From positions 46,935,525 through 46,999,524 of the forward strand of contig OZ023273.1 of assembly GCA_964007475.1 (NCBI GenBank): a stretch of 64,000 nt of DNA, given 5' to 3'. Source of the stretch: Hybos culiciformis. Taxonomy: Eukaryota; Arthropoda; Insecta; Diptera; Hybotidae. This document shows positions 24,201 through 36,600 of this stretch, piece by piece. Position 1 is the stretch's first letter. Each line of letters opens with the position of its first letter. The notes under the pieces are model-generated. The model was not told the origin of the DNA and did no database searches. It saw only the letters and a list, made by a program, of their open reading frames with translations. The translations under genes were made by a program, and so were the position numbers.

Positions 24201-27200
24201 AAATAAATATTGCTACGCTATCTGATGTTTAAGTTTTTTAATTTGATTAAATTTGTTTTTTTTTTTTGTGCAGAAGCAGCATCAACAGCATAATGTTATT
24301 GAATTCAATTAAATTTTTATTTTATATCAAAATATTTTCAAATAATCTTTCGTTTAATTTTGTTTTCACATTTATCTTTAGATTAAAAAATATATAAAAA
24401 ACATAGGTATTTTTGATTAAATTTGTGACTAACAAGTTACAACAATATTTTTGAAATAATAAAAAAAAAAAAATTAATTCGCCAAAACAAAATTAGTTAA
24501 GACGGTGTGTGTGGTGCTCCAATCAGACAGTTTTAATGAGCTCGCCTTTAATTTTGAATACATAATTTCGGTTCGGAATCGAAATAATTGAATTTCAAAA
24601 TGTTTTCAACTTAAAATTTTTCATTTCCAAAAAGGAATTTGATATGAAATTTTTCTATTACTTTTTTTGATTTATTGTTGTGTGTTGTTTTTCTGCGGGT
24701 TCAATACTCCATCTAGAATTCCATACAGATTTTTTGTTAAATATTTTTTACTTTTTCTATCTCATCGAATATATTATTTATCATTTTTGCCAACGCTGTT
24801 ATTTATTTTGATCACAAAATTTTCTTTATTATGCAGTAGATAAAGTAGTTGCATAATTCATTAGTTAGAGATTTCAGTTCTTTTGACTAGAATGTTATAA
24901 TATGTATATTTTTATGTTCAGGTTCATATTGTTATAAACTTTATTTTACAATATTATTTAAATTAAGTTTTCTTTTTTTCAATGTTTAATTTTTTTATTA
25001 TTTTTGCAATATGTTTTAATATTACTTATAGGTTTATCAAAGCCGTTTTTTCGTAGGTTGCTCAGTAACTTTGACCATATATAATTCTGACCATTCAAAA
25101 TAAACTTTGTTTTACTTATAAATAGGATTGTGGGCATGAATTTATGGTTAACAAAGTAGGTTAACGAAATGTGTTTGCCCATATGAAATTAAGACAATTT
25201 TTACTTTAATATGTGCCCACATATGCACATTGCAGATATTTTATACAATGTAGATTATTTTTAATCATTTCATAATTTTTATAAAAAGTAGTCATAACAG
25301 GAAATAGCATAATTATTAAATTTATAAAATATACAAACTCAAAAAAAAAAGTTTTTATGCTAAACTGCTCATTTATTATGTACAGTACGTACAATATATG
25401 CATATACATATCTATAGGTATTTTTCTATTGTATGCCTACATAGCGCCTCCGAAATTCTGCATCAGAATTGTACGACCATTTAAAACGTTTTAAATTGTT
25501 ATTATATCATTATCATTAATACATATATGTTACACACAAAAAACGTTCTTTCGAGAAAACGACCAAAAATTTATAATAATATAAAAATAACTTTAAATTT
25601 AAAAATGTTTACACATTTTATGAGAAATCCAATATTTCTATATCTAAATTAAAAACTTGTTTTAATTGTTGCTGGTGTGGAATTTTCTTTCTGAATTCAT
25701 CTCTTCTCTTGCTTATTTTTACATAAGGATCTTTTAAATTTTTTTTTTTTTATTTAGGAACTTGTATTTTTCTTATTGAAACCCTTAATAAATAAGACAC
25801 CAACCTACATTCATTACAAAATTTAATTTAAAAATTATCGTGTTAGAAAGATTCTATTTGCTTATAATCAAATAGTTATGTAGGTAGATACATATTTTTC
25901 AGAGTTGATTAGAAGGTTTGAAATAAAAGAAATAAGAAACATTGTGCTCCAGACGAATCGGAAGTGCGATTTGATTTGATTTATATGAGCTCTTACTTCA
26001 AATATTAAATAACTATTCACGCATTTTCAATGTCTGAGGTGTTAGAAAGTAATAAGCAAATAAACTCTATTAAATGGTGTACATGAACACTAAGTTAAAA
26101 ATGGCATACTGAATGTTATAACATTTAACATTAGGACATTATCAAATATTAACATTCTCCCTGACAAAAACTAAATTTAATATTCATTGATTGATTTTAT
26201 GAATCTTTACTTGATTTTAGCACGTTTTTGAACTGAGGGGAGGTATATAGATGGACAAAAAGTTAAATTAAAAAAAATTTGGATTAAATTTTTTTTTTTT
26301 AATATTGTGTATATGTCATTAATTATCTTTAGATACTCCAGTTCGGGTCTGAGGATTATTACGAATTACAATTCGTTCAATAAAACTCTTTTCTTAAATT
26401 TTGGTGGAATTCAATAAAAATATGTTTTTCTTTTCTTAGACGAATGGAAAAAATAATAGAATTTTAGTTGATTTTTACGATCAAATTCTTATTCATAATA
26501 ATACTCCTCGGCATTATCACAATTTCAATATTCGTTTCAGGAAAAAAAAAACTAATTATTTTGGGAAAATATTATTTTAATGTCAGTTTACGAAGTAATT
26601 TAGTTTATTCCAAATACCTGCCGATTAATTATTAAAATTTTTCCAAATGTAGGTATATAAGAAAAGTTTAGAAATATTTTTATTATAGGTATATAGGTAT
26701 TACAAAAAATATTTTCTAATGTATTTCATAGCAAAAGGAAGGAAAAACTTTTGTCCAATTACAAGAAGAGAAAAAGTTTTTTTTTTTTTAACCTTGGATG
26801 ACAAAAAAAGAAAAAAACTTTTTTCCTTCTCATAATTTGTTTGCTTTTACTTTTATGGTATTATGTTCATTATGTTGTGTTGTATTTTAAAGAATATTGA
26901 AATGTCTAAACTTCTTTCATGATTTTTTTATAAATTTAGCTAAATATAAGGCTTACCTTTCAACAAAAGGACAAAAATAACTACTTAAATAAAAATGTTT
27001 AATTTTGCGTACCAAAAAGTTTGTATGTACATAATATTTATGTATTAAATTGTATATACTATATACTACAAACATACACACATATATGTATTATACATAT
27101 TTACCTACATTTCATTTTTTTTTATCAAAAATATCATGTTCGTTTGATAACTTTTTTATTTACCAACATTTTTTAATCAAAAAATTGGAGAAGTTAATAT

Positions 27201-27765
27201 AAAAATATGAAAAAAATAACTATAGTTTAATAATATCGAATACCGCCGTGCCATTATAAATTCTTTTTAAATGGTGGGATAGTGTGATAAAGGTAATGAA
27301 AGCCCACAATTTGTTTTTGAATAAACAATAAATTTTTAAACACAAAATTGAGTCTTTAATCAAAAAAAAAATTTTAACTTGTTTTAAGCGTGAACAAAAT
27401 ATAAATTAAGTTTGTGTTTTATATTGAAATACATTCAAACAAAATTTAGAACTAAATTTCAGAAATTTATTTAGAACTAAAAAAAAAAAATAAAATTTTA
27501 TAGAATTTTTGAAGTTTATTTTAAATTATATTGCTGTAAAAAAATTATTTCAAAAAGGTCTATGACTATGAAGTTATTAAGTTAAGTTAATCTGGTGATT
27601 AATGAATGTTTATTAGTATTTATATGTATAGTTTATAACACCATACATAATATTTGTGTCACTTATCTACATTAAACGAACTCTGTAAATTCTTAATTCA
27701 AATAAATCGTATTTAGCTAGATAATTATGCTTGATCTACATTATTCCCAAATGGAACAAAAAAAA
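18242..27765. other. A+T-rich non-coding stretch with isolated non-A+T islands
   Basis: No complete gene is supported in this 9.5-kb stretch. Three short islands depart from background: 21227-21260 and 24274-24312, both directly behind acceptor-like polypyrimidine-AG sequences, and 22140-22400. They are discussed as findings. At 20040-20480 there is a loose array of words such as ATCCCG resembling the left half of the element at 11502; it may be a diverged copy. Confidence 0.45.
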
Positions 27766-27979
27766 ACACACGAAGCAGTCATAGAACTTAAAGATTTAAA
27801 CTATGAAAATACAGTGGTTACAAATGAGGGGCGGCTCAGTACAAAATGTAAATTAAAATAAAAATATTTTAATTTACATTTTGTACTGAGCAGCCCATCA
27901 TTTGTAGCCACTGTTATTTCATAGTTTAAATCTTTTAAGTATAAACTTCTGTCGGCAGTTCAATGACTGCTTCGTGTGT
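27766..27979. mobile_element. palindromic MITE, copy 1
   Basis: Almost the whole 214 bp is one inverted repeat. It starts CACACGAAGCAGTCATAGAA and ends with the complementary TGACTGCTTCGTGTG, and the two arms pair through to the centre near 27870. The same sequence recurs at 32440 and 63088. The outer ends run into A (left) and T (right) tracts in all three copies, so those tracts probably belong to the element. No coding capacity is seen. This copy has lost the segment GCCTACAGAAGTTTATACTT from its left arm, while the right arm keeps it. The transposon superfamily cannot be assigned because a target duplication cannot be read through the A/T tracts. Confidence 0.85.
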
Positions 27980-28063
27980 TTTTTGTATATTTTGCGCCGG
28001 CACGACCTAACAGTAGCTCCCTGCCCAAAAATTTTTCGGCAGGTAATCTTTATTTTAACGGAG

Positions 28064-28324
28064 CTACCTATTTTGGAGATAAAATTTAGTTTTAAATAAT
28101 TTGTAAACGAAAGATTTTTAAAATTAATTTGAATTTAAATTTTTCACGCCAAATTATTTTGTTTTTATAAATAACAAATGATTATTGAACTACCTATTTT
28201 GAAAACAAAAAAAAAAAATTTAGTTTTAAATAATTTGTAAACGAAAAATTTTTAAAAAATAATTTGAATTTAAATTTGTCACGCCAAATTAATTTGTTTT
28301 TATAAATGACAAATGATTATTGAT
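28064..28324. repeat. two-unit tandem duplication, about 126-134 bp per unit
   Basis: A unit beginning CTACCTATTTTG and ending AATGATTATTGA occurs twice in succession (28064-28189 and 28190-28324). The copies share long identical stretches, including AATTTGTAAACGAAA and CACGCCAAATTA. The copies differ by point changes and an A-run expansion. No function is evident. Confidence 0.8.
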
Positions 28325-28410
28325 TGGACCACTAATTTTTTTGAGTATTGAAACGTCTAAAATCATGTCAGTTCGAATTCGATTTCGAATGTCGAATGAG
28401 TAGAATGAAA

Positions 28411-28485
28411 ATGAATTTTTACCCCCTACAGAATTACTCAATTATATCATACAACGCGCCTAAAGAAGTATAAACTTCAAAAATT
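28411..28485 (+). repeat. end fragment of the composite tRNA-like repeat
   Basis: The sequence from GAATTTTTACCCCCTAC to TAAAGAAGTATAAACTTC followed by A's matches the right end of the repeat at 33121-33693 and, inverted, the left end of 61543-62100. Only the last 75 bp or so are present; the tRNA-like modules are missing. All three copies lose similarity after the same short A run, which fixes that end of the element. Confidence 0.7.
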
Positions 28486-28543
28486 AACTTTATAAATAAA
28501 CTGCGGTATTGTAATTTTTTGTTCCTTAACATTTATGTAAGTT

Positions 28544-28728
28544 AGAGTACGATTCAAATCACTAGACCAATCTGTTATGCAAAGCTTTCCCTTTCCATTA
28601 CAAAATTCCAAACAAAATTTAGGGGAACTTATTTAAGAAAAAAAGCTCATGCAATTTTGTATGGAATTTTGTAATGGAAAGGGAAAGCTTTGCATAACGG
28701 ATTGGTCAAGTGATTTGAATCGTACTCT
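28544..28728. mobile_element. foldback element (MITE-like)
   Basis: The left arm begins AGAGTACGATTCAAATCACT and continues through a stretch containing AAAGCTTTCCCTTTCC. The right arm is its complement, ending AATCGTACTCT. The arms are about 65 bp each with very few mismatches, and the 50-bp spacer itself contains a related inverted pair (AATTTTG/CAAAATT type). No coding sequence is present. Only one copy is seen in the window, so boundaries come from the pairing alone. Confidence 0.75.
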
Positions 28729-29881
28729 ATCGTACAAGAGTAAAGATTGACTGTGCAACTTTAATTTTAATTTTTCTGACCAATTCTTTTCACTTCATTT
28801 TATAGGTAATTTATAAAATGCGTGTGTAATTATAATTATGATGATTACACTAGTATAATATATAAATAGCAGTCGATAATAAATTGATAGTAAAAATTTT
28901 TGACTGAAAAATAAAAATAATTAAAACTTCTACTATTCTTATAACAGTAATGTTCATCAAATTTTCCTTATGTCTTAAATATGATATATAGCCTTATATT
29001 TTTAACTAAAAAATTAATTTATCATTCAGCATAATAATATGAATTGAATATATAATGCTTGAAAACCTGATCCTTATGGATTCCCAACATTTCTCTATCT
29101 GAAGTATAGACTTAACACATAAGATGAAAATAAATATATTTATTGATAGATCAATTTATTTATTTTTTATAAAGCTTAAAATCTTTTTGCATTACATATT
29201 TATTTATTTTATCTTTCAGTTTACTGGCAATATAACTGTTAATTTTTATACGAATACGATACTCATAATACATGTATAATACATTATATATAATATCCTA
29301 TTTAACTTGTAAATCGTTTTCATTATTAAAAAGATTAATATGTGTTCTTAAAGAAATAAATTACCAATTCACATTATCATGATTATTATGAATAAGAAAA
29401 TATATGTTTTATTGTAAATCATGTTAACTTTCAAAATATGGTCAATTTTATTAAAGTGACTATTTTGTAAATACACATAATATGTTCAACTTGATAACAT
29501 TTTATGACTTTAAGGTTAAATATTTCTTGAATGAGAATAGTTTTTTTTTTAGAAAATGAAGACAATAAATTATTTGGGAAAAATTAAATGTCTTTTAGAT
29601 AATTGTATATGTAAAAGTAACGGACGTAGCCTATTAAAAATGACATTAATAAATAAAATATTACGATTTTCTTTTCAGCGATGGAGATTTTAAAAATGAT
29701 CATTTTAAGAATATTTTGAACTCTCTTTGTTCATTTAGGTCAAAAGTTATGGAAGTTATATTTTTTTCTTCAATATAAATAATACTACGGAGAATTCGCT
29801 GTAGTAAAATGTTTTGTTTCTCAACAAAAAATGCTTTTTATTTTACTAGACTCACTGCTATATATATTATACATTTTTATA
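28729..29881. other. A+T-rich non-coding stretch, nothing recognised
   Basis: Low-complexity sequence between the foldback element and the next hAT insertion. I see no gene, RNA or repeat structure in it. Confidence 0.6.
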
Positions 29882-29889
29882 CCTTTGGC

Positions 29890-30690
29890 TAGAGATTGTG
29901 ATCGAGAATTCCCGTCTCGAGAAATCTCGAGACTTTTACATATTTTAATGTCTCGAGTCTCGAGAAATTTAAATATTCATGTTTCGGGAATTCTCGTAGT
30001 CTCGAGAATTTTTTTTTTTGTCTCGAGAAATTTAAAAATAAATTCTGTTCCAAAATGTTTATTCTTATTTGAATTTGGATTTTATATTCTGTAATTTTAA
30101 TATTGCAATTAAATTTCCTAAAGGGTAATAACCTTTAATATTTAAAATAAAGCAACGCCTACTCAGAATGAACGCAATTTTTGGACAGCGGGAAACTTAG
30201 TTTCCAAAAAAAGGAGTCGTCTATCAGATAGAACTATAGATGCCCTTTGTTTTTTAAAATGTTTTTTTATGAAAAACATTTCCTTATAAATTTTATTTTT
30301 TTCACTTTTAAAAGAGTGTCTTGATAGCTATAGCCCTGCCCTTATTTGATTGACAAGTCCTTTTTTTTTACAAAAAATATACAAGTATATTTAAAGCATA
30401 TATATTATTTAATATTGTTTTTGTGCCTACTAACAATATTTTTGTAATATATTATTCAATATTTTTTTTTTCCTAATATTAGTGAATTAGTTATAAATAA
30501 AAATAAATAATTTTCCAATATTTTTTGTAATTATTTGAATTTTATTTTATTTTATGAAAGTCTCGGGAAATCTCGAGACTCTCGAGACATAGAAAAAAAA
30601 AATCTCGTATTCTCGAGACAACAAATATAGCGAGACAAAAAAGTCTCGATTTCTCGAGACATGAAAAATGTCGGGAAATCGCAATCTCTA
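29890..30690. mobile_element. hAT-type transposon with TCTCGAGA subterminal arrays
   Basis: The 801-bp element begins TAGAGATTG and ends CAATCTCTA. It is flanked by the identical 8-bp duplication CCTTTGGC (29882-29889 and 30691-30698). Both ends are packed with the palindromic word TCTCGAGA and variants: about eight in 29898-30030 and about nine in 30555-30670. Because the word is palindromic, both strands look alike. Such arrays act as transposase binding sites in studied hAT elements. The two ORFs readable through these arrays are by-products of the repeated motif, not genes. No transposase sequence is present. Confidence 0.92.
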
Positions 30691-30698
30691 CCTTTGGC

Positions 30699-32439
30699 AA
30701 ATAATTCCACAAAAAAAAATTTGTTTGAAAAACATTTTTTTAAATACAAAAGGTTTAAATATTTTGCTTAATATTTTTCTATGTTTCAGTTATAAGTATT
30801 AAATTTATTATTTAATTTTAAAACTATATTTAACGAATAAGAGAACTAAAGATAATAAGCAAATCACGGTGGTACACATAACCATATAAAAAATCGATTT
30901 CTTAAATCATAACTTCATCATTTAAAACTTAATGTCAAAGTTTGGATACAAAAACCTTAATTAACTGTATTTCATTAATTAAAAGGGAAATATTATGAAA
31001 ATTTTAATGTATTAACAAAAACAATGCACCTAATAAATTTATTAAATGATTTCGTTTGAAATACTAATGTTAATAAATCTACACACGAACATATATGTAA
31101 TTATAATGAGATAATTATGCAAATTCTACCTAATGTGGACAAAATTTGTATTTATGTACAAAATTATATTATTTTGTTTGTTTCCAGAGTTTTGTCACTT
31201 TGTAACATGACAGCTTTTAAATTATTGTTAAACCAAATTTTATGAAATTTAACTTTATTCTACAAAGTTTAATACATCCTATGTATTAAATTAAACTATA
31301 AAATAAGTTATTTTTATTTCCGAACAAAATAATTAAATAATGTTTTTAATAAGATAATTATTAAGAAAATTTAAACAGTATATGCTTGAAGCAAACAAAA
31401 ATCGATAAATAAACAAGTTATAGGTATGTATAAAAAAGTAGAAAATAATTTTCATACTAACAATTTTTAAATAATAAAAATAAATTACATTTAATTTGCA
31501 TTAAATAAGAACCATTTAGACATCGATTTTTATAAAAATTATACGCCTATATACCTAGTTAATCATAATTAGATAATTCAACTAAATTCAACATAAATAA
31601 CTTACTAGAAGCAAATCATAGCAGGTATAATAGACATTAGAAATAGTCTTTGGACAAAAATTTTGAGGCACATTTATAGTTAAGATAACCGCATTTTATC
31701 AAAATTATTGCAATAATTATTCAAATTGAAATAATACATAATAAGTATTTTATATTTTTGCTTTAATTTTTATAATTTGAAATTCTTTAAAATCATTTAT
31801 CATTTTAAATTAAAATTTTATGTAAAATGTAAAACATAATTTCCTCTCAAAACACATTAGGACATTTGGAAAACCACAAAAACTACATAATCAGAAGGAA
31901 ATAAACATAAACCAATTGTAAATATATGTTAGAAGAAACACAATTCACATTAAAAATTATTTTGCCTTTTTAATATATAATTTCAACAAAAATGAATACA
32001 TAAAACGAAAAAAAAATATACAATTAAGAAAGCTCATACAAATATTTTCCTTATTTCTTGAACTATAAATTGTTTAAAGAAACATTTCAATTACAAATTC
32101 TATTATAACAATATAATATACGTTATGATCTCAATTCTGGAATCAAGAATATAAATGAAGGAAAAAGTTGGAATATGGAAATTAAGAAAATAAGTACGCA
32201 TTTAGCATTTTAACTCTGGAACGATACTAATAGCATAACTTAATATAATGAATTTTTTTCTCGGAGAATTCAAAATACGTTCAATATTCGTACAACAAAT
32301 TTTGAAATCTTATAATCTTCATGTAACATAATCTTCGCAATAAAGCTTTCGAAGTATTTCTCACGATAACTTATATTTTAAACTTTAAAATTAATTTTGT
32401 TTTGAATTAACTACAAACCTGTAGATTTAAAAAAAAAAA
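30699..32439. other. A+T-rich non-coding stretch, nothing recognised
   Basis: Ordinary A+T-rich background between a hAT insertion and MITE copy 2. No feature can be supported. Confidence 0.6.
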
Positions 32440-32639
32440 CACGAAGCAGTCATAGAACTGCCTACAGAAGTTTATACTTAAAAAATTTAAACTATGATGA
32501 CAGTACAAAATGTAAATTAAAATATTTTTATTTTAATTTACATTTTGTACTCAGCTGCCTATCATTTGTAGCCACTGTTATTTCATAGTTTAAATTTTTA
32601 AGTATAAACTTCTGTAGGCAGTTCTATGACTGCTTCGTG
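32440..32639. mobile_element. palindromic MITE, copy 2
   Basis: This copy has the cleanest outer arms: about 41 bp at each end are perfectly complementary, beginning CACGAAGCAGTCATAGAACT. It is shortened in the middle of the left arm relative to copies 1 and 3, having lost the ACAGTGGCTACAAATGAT segment that the right arm retains. A's precede and T's follow the arms, as in the other two copies. Confidence 0.88.
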
Positions 32640-33120
32640 TTTTTTTTTTTCACAATTAAATTTTTAAAATGAAATAGGATCTCGATACTTAAATTTATGC
32701 ATCTGTCAACATTTCCAATATTTTTTACATCCATTTTATAGCAATATTCAATTGCATTAATTCATATGAAATTATACAGTTTTCAACTAAGTTCTCAAAT
32801 AAGTTTTTAGCTACATTTTAATTTTATAATATGTATTATAAAATTATAAAACACTATTTATTAATTAAAAGTTTTTTCCATTTATATAAATTAAAATAAA
32901 AAATCAAAGAGCGCCTAATTTGCAAATTTTTTTGAACCAAAAAATAACCTTTGCCCCCAAATTTGCTACAATTTTACTAGCTCTGTGTTTTGCTTCAAAA
33001 ATAGAATATGTATAAAAAATGATAAATTAGTGGCTGATAAAAACATTTTGGTTTGTTTAAATATCTCAAAAAAACTAATTATTATGAAAAAAAAAATTAA
33101 AATATTTCACAAAAAACTCG

Positions 33121-33693
33121 TCCTTCAGACTTACAGTGTGATGTTCTACTACTAAGCCATATTGTCTATATGAGTTTAGCTTTCTAAAAAAATTCAAAAA
33201 ATATTTTTGATTTATTTTCCTAAATAATATTAAATCTCAATTTAATAGATGAAGATTTTGTGTTGTATTAATTTTTTGTTTGTGTTAGTGAATTTTTCAA
33301 ACTCGTTTTTTGAGTATTCTAATTCTTTTCTCATTTTATTTTTTGAGTATTATTTCATATTCTCCTACAATAAAATAAAAACAAAAAAATGAATGGTTTA
33401 TTAGAATTTTTTTATTATATTTTAGAAATCCAAAATCATATGGGCTATATGGCTTAGTGGCTAGAACATCAGGCTATAAGAGTGAAGGTGTCAGGTTCGA
33501 TTCCCCAATGAATACATTTTTTTTTTAATTTTTTGTTAAATTTTTTTGAACATAATAATTTTTAATTTTTTTGAACATTTTTTTATTGGTAGAATACGTA
33601 ATTTTTTTGCTTGTAAAATTCTATATGAAAATGGATTTTTACCCTCTACCAAAATTCATCAAACGCCGCTAAAGAAGTATAAACTTCAAAAAA
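33121..33693 (+). repeat. composite SINE-like repeat with two diverging tRNA-like modules, copy A
   Basis: The right module (33441-33510, + strand) has a pol III A box, TGGCTTAGTGG (33450-33460), and a B box, GGTTCGATTCC (33494-33504), at tRNA-like spacing. The left module (about 33121-33175, - strand) is the inverted counterpart: it keeps the A-box side (CTAAGCCA read on +) but has lost its B box. Between them lie about 270 bp of A+T-rich sequence, partly inverted. After the right module come about 180 bp ending TAAAGAAGTATAAACTTC and a short A run. The whole arrangement is found in reverse orientation at 61543-62100, so the unit is a real repeat and not a chance pairing. It is not a functional tRNA: the acceptor ends do not pair. 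Confidence 0.75.
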
Positions 33694-36600
33694 TGTACGT
33701 TTATATTATTTTAGATAAATTTAAATTAAGTGTAAAATTATGTATCTAAAATATTAGATGCGGCAAAAGATACGAAATAATATTTTCTTCCCTGCAAGAT
33801 CAAATTATTTTTCAAATAACATTAATTTTAATTCAATCATATAAAAAGGATCAAAAAGTAATCCGGAAATTAAATAAATTTTACAGTTTCCGGGCATCAA
33901 TTTAAAAAGGTGTCGCATTATAATTTCTATTATGAAAAGAACAAATAATAATCATTTTATTTTGTAATAAAAAAAACAGAGTTTTTAATTTCTCTATGAG
34001 AATAAGGTTCACCTTTACTGTTTTTTAACCAAAAAATTTAATGTGATAATCCCCCAAGAGTTTGGGTTTATTCTAAAAATGTATATTATCTGAAAACAGA
34101 AAACTTAATATATATATTAATTATTAAATCAAAGGCAAGTTTAATCAAAGGCTGATGAAAGAACGGTTATTTATCATTGAGTATATTAAAAATATATACT
34201 TCAAATTACACTAACAGGAATATCTTTAAAAATACAGCCATTTACTTAAGCAATGCGACGACGAAACATACAATGTTATTAAACTATTCTTGAATGCGCT
34301 CTGTTGTTCTTATTAATTTGTACTTCTAATCAAAAAATGTTTTTCCAATAAATTTAAATGTTTCATTTATTCAAATTTTCTATATTCACATGAAAATTTA
34401 AAATATTTTATGTAATTTGATTTATGTTTCTGATTACATAACTCGCTTATGCATTCCATACAATTTTGTAGTAATATAATTTCTTATAAATTTAGGAAAT
34501 TGTGTAACAAAGTATTATGTTTTTAAAGCAAAGAATAATACTGTACAAGACGAACTATACTGTACAATGTATTAAAAAATATCTTTTTAAAATTTGAGTT
34601 TAATATTAATTAATATTAATTAAAAATAATATTATATATAAATAACGTTCCTTTAACTTTTACGCAAAAACAACTAATTTATTTGACTATATATTTTGAA
34701 TATATATATGTAATTATTTATATAACTTATCTTAATATATGTATTCCCATATTTTTAATCAGTAATTGAATTAATTAAAGCAAAGGTTTTTCTATTTCAT
34801 ATTTTAATACTCACTAACTCACAAGATAACATAATAAGGAATTACTTTTGAAAGAGATCTTGGACTTGTCTTAGTTAATTAGAAACATATTATATATGAA
34901 CTAAATAAAATTTTAGTTTTGGTTGATTTTATAATAAAATTTATTGTTTTCAAGAGGACCTAGAACTAAGTTCCAAAAGTCAACTTTAAATCAAATATAC
35001 ATTTCAAGGTCTGATAAACTATGGTCATTTTATTAATTAAATTAATTAATAAAACAGACGTTACCAAAAATAAAAAAGTTTCTAATATCTTACCTAAAAA
35101 CTCAAATTGTATTTATATGATTAATCATCATAGTTGAAATGTAAAATAGAAATTAACTCCCAGGAATTATTTGCGAAAGATCATGTTTAACGAAATCTAA
35201 ATTTGTTATTATAACATTTATTTCCATATCACCCGAGGTTTCCCGTATAAAGAAAATTTGATTAAAAGAAACAAAAGTTTTAGTAGACGAATCTTTTTTG
35301 TAATCAAATTTGTTTTTTTATTAAAAAGAAAAAGAGAGAGAATGATAAATTAGTATGGATTGCATATGTTGTATGTTAACATTACACATTACATATAAAA
35401 TGATAAAATGCTTTACTAAAATTTGATTTTTTTTTGTCCTATATTTCTCTTTATACATATACAAGAAATTTGCATATTTTGTATCTACATATCTATAAAT
35501 TTGAAATTTCCAATCTTATGTTTAATAATATGGAATATTTATAGGGCAATTTTATTTACAAAAAAAATTGTTGCGATTCCTTTCCTGATTTCTTTATTAG
35601 TTTTTCGCAAATTGAAAAAGGTGTGGTTTTAAAAATATTTTTTTTTTTATTGACATTAGATTTTTATTTTGGTTTTGTTTCTGAAATAAATTGAAAATAC
35701 CGCCAAAAATTAATGAATAATTTTTTGCTTCATAAATAAAATATATAAATTTTATGAAAAGGTCGAGTAAGCAATGCAAATAAAACGAGTAACGAATTTA
35801 CTACATAAACAAAATTTGGAGTATTGAACTTAAATTTGAAAATGAAAACTTTTAAGAATTTTGAATTTCCGTATTTCTCAAATTTAAAAAATATATGTAT
35901 GTATATAATTTACAATTTTTTTTAATATTTTATATAAATTTCAATTATTTGGTTAATTCATTTCAATTTTAAATAAGAAAATATAGAACAGTAACTCCTA
36001 AATGAAGTTTGGCGCCCGCCATGTTAAGCATTTCAATTAAGGATATTTTAATTTTAAGATCTAGCAATTCTTTCATTTTCCTATAATAAACATCCATATC
36101 TACCCATATACTTTTTTCTAATCGGAATTCATTTAAACTTTCATAAAATTAATAAACAATTTAAATAAAAATTATTTAGACTCTTGGCTGCTTGAGAGTC
36201 TCTAACACTGGAACCCGAAATTATATAATCCCAAATTGAGGTGAAAGTGAACGAGATTACGGTTATTTTGATTTCGAAATATTTAATTGCGCGACAGACA
36301 GAAAGTGAAAACATATAGGTAGTCCGTTTTTCCATTTTTGATGAAAAGAAAACAGAAAAGAAAAAAATTTTAATAGATTTGGTTATGTAAATAATACATA
36401 AATGCAAATCTTATATTTTATATTAAATAAGCTTTAAATTTATTAACCAATGAAGAAGAAATAAAACAAAAAAAAAAAAAAACCAAGAAAAAAAAAGAAT
36501 TAATAAAATCTACCTTTTATGAATAAATCTTTAATTCATTAAGTGTTCAAAATTTTCTTTTTCAAACCATCTTTGCTTAAAACCAAAACATTACGGTTGG

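Noticed and set aside
29831..30094. ORF of 87 codons with repeated SRE/SRN residues
   Set aside because: It runs through the TCTCGAGA array of the hAT element, so the repeated residues come from the DNA motif, not from selection on a protein.
30552..30749. ORF of 65 codons on the - strand with repeated MSRE
   Set aside because: Same cause: it reads the right-hand TCTCGAGA array of the hAT element.
33441..33510. Possible tRNA gene
   Set aside because: A and B boxes are good, but the acceptor and anticodon stems do not pair properly and the sequence is part of a repeat, so it is a tRNA-derived module.
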